NCBI GenBank assembly: GCA_016208805.1
Contig: JACQXL010000010.1
Span: 1-8,583 of the forward strand
Direction: 5' to 3'
Length of the DNA: 8,583 bases
Source of the DNA: Planctomycetota bacterium
GTDB lineage: Bacteria; Planctomycetota; MHYJ01; JACQXL01
Part shown: positions 6,828 to 8,583 of the stretch, in pieces
Layout of the letters: every line of letters begins with the position of its first letter
Position numbering within the stretch: the stretch's first letter is position 1
Notes under the pieces: model-generated
Told to the model about the DNA's origin: nothing
The model's database searches: none
What the model saw: only the letters and a program-made list of their open reading frames with translations
Made by a program: the position numbers and the translations under genes

Positions 6828-7252
6828 ATATTCTGATTCTGTCCCGAAAGAAGACCTATTACTCCACCAAACGGTTAGTGGAAGAAGCAAAGAAACTGCA
6901 TCATCAACCAACCATTCTTGACCCGCTGACTTGTCCGCTTTATGTAAAATTCCGCAATCCGCAATCCGCAATCCGCAATTACGATGTCGTCCTTCCCCGC
7001 ATCGGCACCATCGGCCTGGAATACTCGCTGTTATTACTGGAGCAAGTCAGAATGCAGGCGGAGCCGCAGCGGAGTCCCGCTGCTTATAGCGGGGGCATAA
7101 AGGTGGTCAATTCCCCTGAAGCCATCGGGCTGGTCAAGAACAAATTCCACTGCCTGCAGGTATTGGCCAAGCGCCATCTGCCCGTGCCGCCGACCGCAAT
7201 GGTCAGGGAACACACTAATATTGAAAAAGTAATCAAACAACTGGACGGATAG
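6824..7252 (+). CDS. rimK: RimK-type ATP-grasp ligase, 5' fragment (frame broken)
   Basis: 142 codons starting at an ATG that overlaps the branching enzyme stop. There is no separate ribosome site, so translation would depend on coupling. The sequence follows RimK closely: MNILILSRKKTYYSTKRLVEEA, ILDPLTCPLY, YDVVLPRIGT, VNSPEAIGLVKNKFHCLQVLAKRHLPVPPT, then the TAG at 7250-7252. RimK joins glutamates to ribosomal protein S6; relatives ligate glutamate to cofactors, so the substrate is uncertain. Two repeat insertions are present: residues 44-52 (RNPQSAIRN, heptamer array) and 79-91 (AEPQRSPAAYSGG, hairpin element), both absent from E. coli RimK at these positions. The break at about 7250 removes roughly eight residues including the strand with the conserved ATP-binding lysine (VVKL in E. 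coli). Probably a recent pseudogene unless the sequence is wrong there. Confidence 0.8.
   Translation: MNILILSRKKTYYSTKRLVEEAKKLHHQPTILDPLTCPLYVKFRNPQSAIRNYDVVLPRIGTIGLEYSLLLLEQVRMQAEPQRSPAAYSGGIKVVNSPEAIGLVKNKFHCLQVLAKRHLPVPPTAMVREHTNIEKVIKQLDG
6951..6978 (+). repeat. Heptamer array, four perfect TCCGCAA units, inside rimK
   Basis: Four exact tandem TCCGCAA copies. Because seven is not a multiple of three, all three frames of each strand give one cyclic seven-residue peptide (SAIRNPQ forward, LRIADCG reverse) with no stop. The array is therefore open in all six frames. Confidence 0.9.
7057..7095 (+). repeat. In-frame GC hairpin element, copy 5 (full-length form)
   Basis: Begins GGCGGAGCCGCAGCGGAGTC, matching the reverse-strand copy at 1768-1805 over 24 identical bases and with the same total length of 38. 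Stem CCCGCT (7076-7081) with AGCGGG (7088-7093). It encodes AEPQRSPAAYSGG in the RimK-like protein. Confidence 0.85.
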
Positions 7253-7698
7253 GCTCACAAGGCACCGGCGTGATGCTGGGTGTAAATATGTCCATTGTCA
7301 AATCCATCCTCAAAACCGCCTGGGCGCTGGATTACGATGCACTGATTCAGAAATATATTCAGACCACCGGACTAAAAGGACATAACGATATCAGGGTGCT
7401 GGTGGTCGGCGGCAAGGTTATCGCGGCTATCCGGCGTTACGCCAAAGGCAGTGAGTTCCGCTCCAATATCCACTGCGGCGCTAAGGCCGAAAATGTCAAT
7501 CTACCCCGCTCTTATACACCCGTCATCCTCAAGGCAGTCAAAGTGACCGGGCTTGATATCGCCGGCGTTGATATCATAGAAACAGATAACGGACCTGTTA
7601 TACTGGAAGTCAATGCCTCACCAGGATTTGAAGGCCTGGAAAAAGTCACCCGCCTCAACATCGCCCGCACTATTATCAACTTCACCGCCCATTGCTGA
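7249..7698 (+). CDS. rimK: RimK-type ATP-grasp ligase, 3' fragment
   Basis: In frame 1 the sense resumes as IGSQGTGVML and runs to TGA at 7696-7698. It contains the ATP-grasp core: the GSQGTGV glycine loop, YIQTTG...DIRVLVVGGKVIAAIRRYAKGSEFRSNIH and DIAGVDIIETDNGPVILEVNASPGFEGLEK, including the ENxSPG-type EVNASPG metal/ATP site. A separate start at GTG 7270 or ATG 7273 is possible but would cut off the glycine loop. Joining to the 5' fragment needs 3n+1 bases; 25 would fit the roughly eight missing residues and give 299 residues, the usual RimK length. The two fragments are otherwise well conserved, so the damage is recent or artefactual. Confidence 0.8.
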   Translation: MGSQGTGVMLGVNMSIVKSILKTAWALDYDALIQKYIQTTGLKGHNDIRVLVVGGKVIAAIRRYAKGSEFRSNIHCGAKAENVNLPRSYTPVILKAVKVTGLDIAGVDIIETDNGPVILEVNASPGFEGLEKVTRLNIARTIINFTAHC

Positions 7699-7750
7699 CT
7701 ATTCTTAACAACCACCGAAACTTTTCCATCCCTCAAGGGTTAATATATTT

Positions 7751-7755
7751 AGGAG
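7751..7755 (+). promoter_or_regulatory. Strong ribosome binding site AGGAG
   Basis: AGGAG six bases before the ATG at 7762, after a 63-base gap from the RimK stop. The gap is AT-rich at its end (TTAATATATTTAG), which could include a -10-like box, but no paired -35 was recognised. Confidence 0.6.
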
Positions 7756-7761
7756 ATAAGT

Positions 7762-8208
7762 ATGAAAGACTATAACGCGGAGCGTGAGCGGAGTCCCGAT
7801 TATTTCAAATCGGATTTTACAAGCAAGTTCTGGCGGAAGGTATCGGCACAGGAAACTGCCAACGTTAGACCTGGCTCATTATTCGGATGGCTGACGCTCC
7901 GCCGGGCCGCGGTATTTGCCTCGGCCGCCGTGGTCCTTCTGGCCGTTATCCTGCTGCTGACCATCCCCTCGGAACCTAAACTTACCAGCTCGGCGGAGAT
8001 CCCGCCACTTATGGCGGGGGATGAAATGGATATCGTCGCCAACCTGGAACTCCTGGAAAGCATCCAGGATGTCCGGGCAATAGAAATATCGGTGGAGATC
8101 CCGCTACTTATAGCGGGACTGGAACACATGGATTCGCCCGGCTCACCACAAGACGGTGAAACGGACTATCTGGCTGATATCATTGAACTGGCTTCGGCCG
8201 CTGATTAA
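7762..8208 (+). CDS. Small single-pass membrane protein, possibly anti-sigma-like, carrying three inserted repeats
   Basis: 148 residues, start set by AGGAG. A short charged N-terminus (FTSKFWRKV) leads to one membrane helix at about 49-68 (AAVFASAAVVLLAVILLLTIP), then an acidic tail with DIVANLELLESIQDV and TDYLADIIELASAAD. The layout resembles small membrane proteins in sigma/anti-sigma-type operons that precede DUF3106 genes, but no sigma factor is in the window and no zinc motif is present, so this is a guess from context. At least three segments come from the hairpin repeat: residues 6-12 region (AERERSPD), 78-86 (AEIPPLMAG) and 111-119 (VEIPLLIAG). The next gene starts two bases after its stop, suggesting one transcript. 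Confidence 0.75.
   Translation: MKDYNAERERSPDYFKSDFTSKFWRKVSAQETANVRPGSLFGWLTLRRAAVFASAAVVLLAVILLLTIPSEPKLTSSAEIPPLMAGDEMDIVANLELLESIQDVRAIEISVEIPLLIAGLEHMDSPGSPQDGETDYLADIIELASAAD
7777..7813 (+). repeat. In-frame GC hairpin element, copy 6
   Basis: GCGGAGCGTGAGCGGAGTCC followed by a divergent hairpin CCGATT (7796-7801) / AATCGG (7808-7813). The stem sequence differs from the other copies but pairing is kept. It encodes AERERSPDYFKS at the protein N-terminus. Confidence 0.65.
7991..8020 (+). repeat. In-frame GC hairpin element, copy 7 (EIPPLMAG type)
   Basis: Stem CCCGCCA (8001-8007) with TGGCGGG (8012-8018), loop CTTA. It shares 25 consecutive bases with copy 2 in the lipoprotein gene. It encodes AEIPPLMAG just after the membrane helix. 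Confidence 0.85.
8089..8118 (+). repeat. In-frame GC hairpin element, copy 8 (EIPLLIAG type)
   Basis: Stem CCCGCTA (8100-8106) with TAGCGGG (8111-8117), loop CTTA. Relative to copies 2 and 7 it has a compensatory C-G to T-A change in the stem. It shares the flank ATCGGTGGAGATCCCGC with copy 2. Confidence 0.85.
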
Positions 8209-8210
8209 AT

Positions 8211-8583
8211 ATGAAATATTTCCTGTTAGTAATAACCTTGCTGGCCTCAATGGCTGTAACAATCATTGCTGCGGAGCCACAAACCCGTACGGGCGACCTT
8301 AACGTCGGGAAAGAACAGCCGGATACCAGCAAATCCGGCAACGGCAAAACCGCCGTTGAAATGCCGCGGCTGGAGCGGGCCAAACAACTCCGGGAAAAAT
8401 GGCAGAAACTTACTCCCGAGCAGAAGGAAACGGCCAAGACCCTCTACCGCAAATACCAGAAACTCCCGCCGGAAGACAAGCAGAAAGTCCAGGAGGCCTA
8501 TAAGAAGTTCCGCAAATTACCACCCGAGAAACAGGCCGCCTTAAAAGAGAAATTCCAGAATATGTCACCGGAAAAGAAACAGG
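8211..8583 (+). CDS. Exported DUF3106-like protein, N-terminal part (3' end outside window)
   Basis: ATG two bases after the upstream stop; open to the window end (124 codons). An N-terminal signal peptide (KYFLLVITLLASMAVTIIA, likely cut near residue 21) is followed by a low-complexity linker. Then come repeated amphipathic units WQKLTPEQKETAK, YQKLPPEDKQKVQ, FRKLPPEKQAALK and FQNMSPEKKQ, spaced about 20 residues. The L-(T/P)-PE-x-(Q/K) pattern is typical of DUF3106 and related periplasmic helical repeat proteins. Function of the family is not established. A small palindrome CCCGTACGGG lies at 8284-8293 just after the signal peptide. Coupling to the membrane protein suggests shared envelope-related regulation (inference). 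Confidence 0.8.
   Translation, partial: MKYFLLVITLLASMAVTIIAAEPQTRTGDLNVGKEQPDTSKSGNGKTAVEMPRLERAKQLREKWQKLTPEQKETAKTLYRKYQKLPPEDKQKVQEAYKKFRKLPPEKQAALKEKFQNMSPEKKQ

Noticed and set aside
1652..6978. CRISPR array
   Set aside because: Repeats are seven-base tandems or isolated hairpins without regular unique spacers, and no cas gene is present.
8266..8544. 92-codon + strand ORF at the end of the window
   Set aside because: Out-of-frame shadow of the DUF3106-like gene that starts at 8211 and has a signal peptide and regular repeats.

Overview
The window reads almost entirely on the + strand. It looks like a chromosomal piece from an uncultivated, repeat-rich bacterium of moderate GC. A Planctomycetota- or Omnitrophota-like lineage would fit the mix of GH57 glycan enzymes, a DUF4912 domain, a large GDDxY-repeat lipoprotein and a DUF3106 protein. 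That placement is inference only, because no rRNA or marker gene is present.

Layout. (1) 1-1490: 3' two thirds of a GH57 4-alpha-glucanotransferase/alpha-amylase. (2) 1487-4812: a very long gene joined to it by an ATGA overlap. It has an N-terminal DUF4912 domain, then an internal lipoprotein signal peptide, two PDZ domains and a C-terminal array of GDDxY repeats, and it is broken by a -1-type frameshift near 3910. (3) 4813-5207: a non-coding stretch holding a 21-bp tandem repeat split by a 247-bp MITE-like element with 16-bp terminal inverted repeats and a TATTTA target duplication. (4) 5208-6827: GH57 1,4-alpha-glucan branching enzyme with DUF1957. (5) 6824-7698: a RimK-type ATP-grasp ligase, again joined by ATGA, broken by a small deletion near 7250. 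(6) 7762-8208 and 8211-8583: a small single-pass membrane protein followed by the start of an exported DUF3106 protein.

The two GH57 enzymes and the DUF4912 domain point to glycogen-like alpha-glucan synthesis and remodelling. RimK would modify a protein or small molecule with glutamate-like residues. The last two genes look like a separate envelope-related pair.

The most striking property is that the coding sequences themselves are riddled with short repeated elements lying in frame. One family is a GC-rich hairpin module (CCCGC-stem, CTTA-type loop) found eight times in five reading frames. A second is heptanucleotide arrays (TCCGCAA or AGTTCGG type) found four times in three genes. Both add low-complexity peptides such as EIPPLMAG, ERSP and NPQSAIRN to otherwise conserved proteins, sometimes beside catalytic strands. 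This resembles the Rickettsia palindromic elements and cyanobacterial heptamer repeats in principle, but the sequences differ. It is the best candidate here for an undescribed system.
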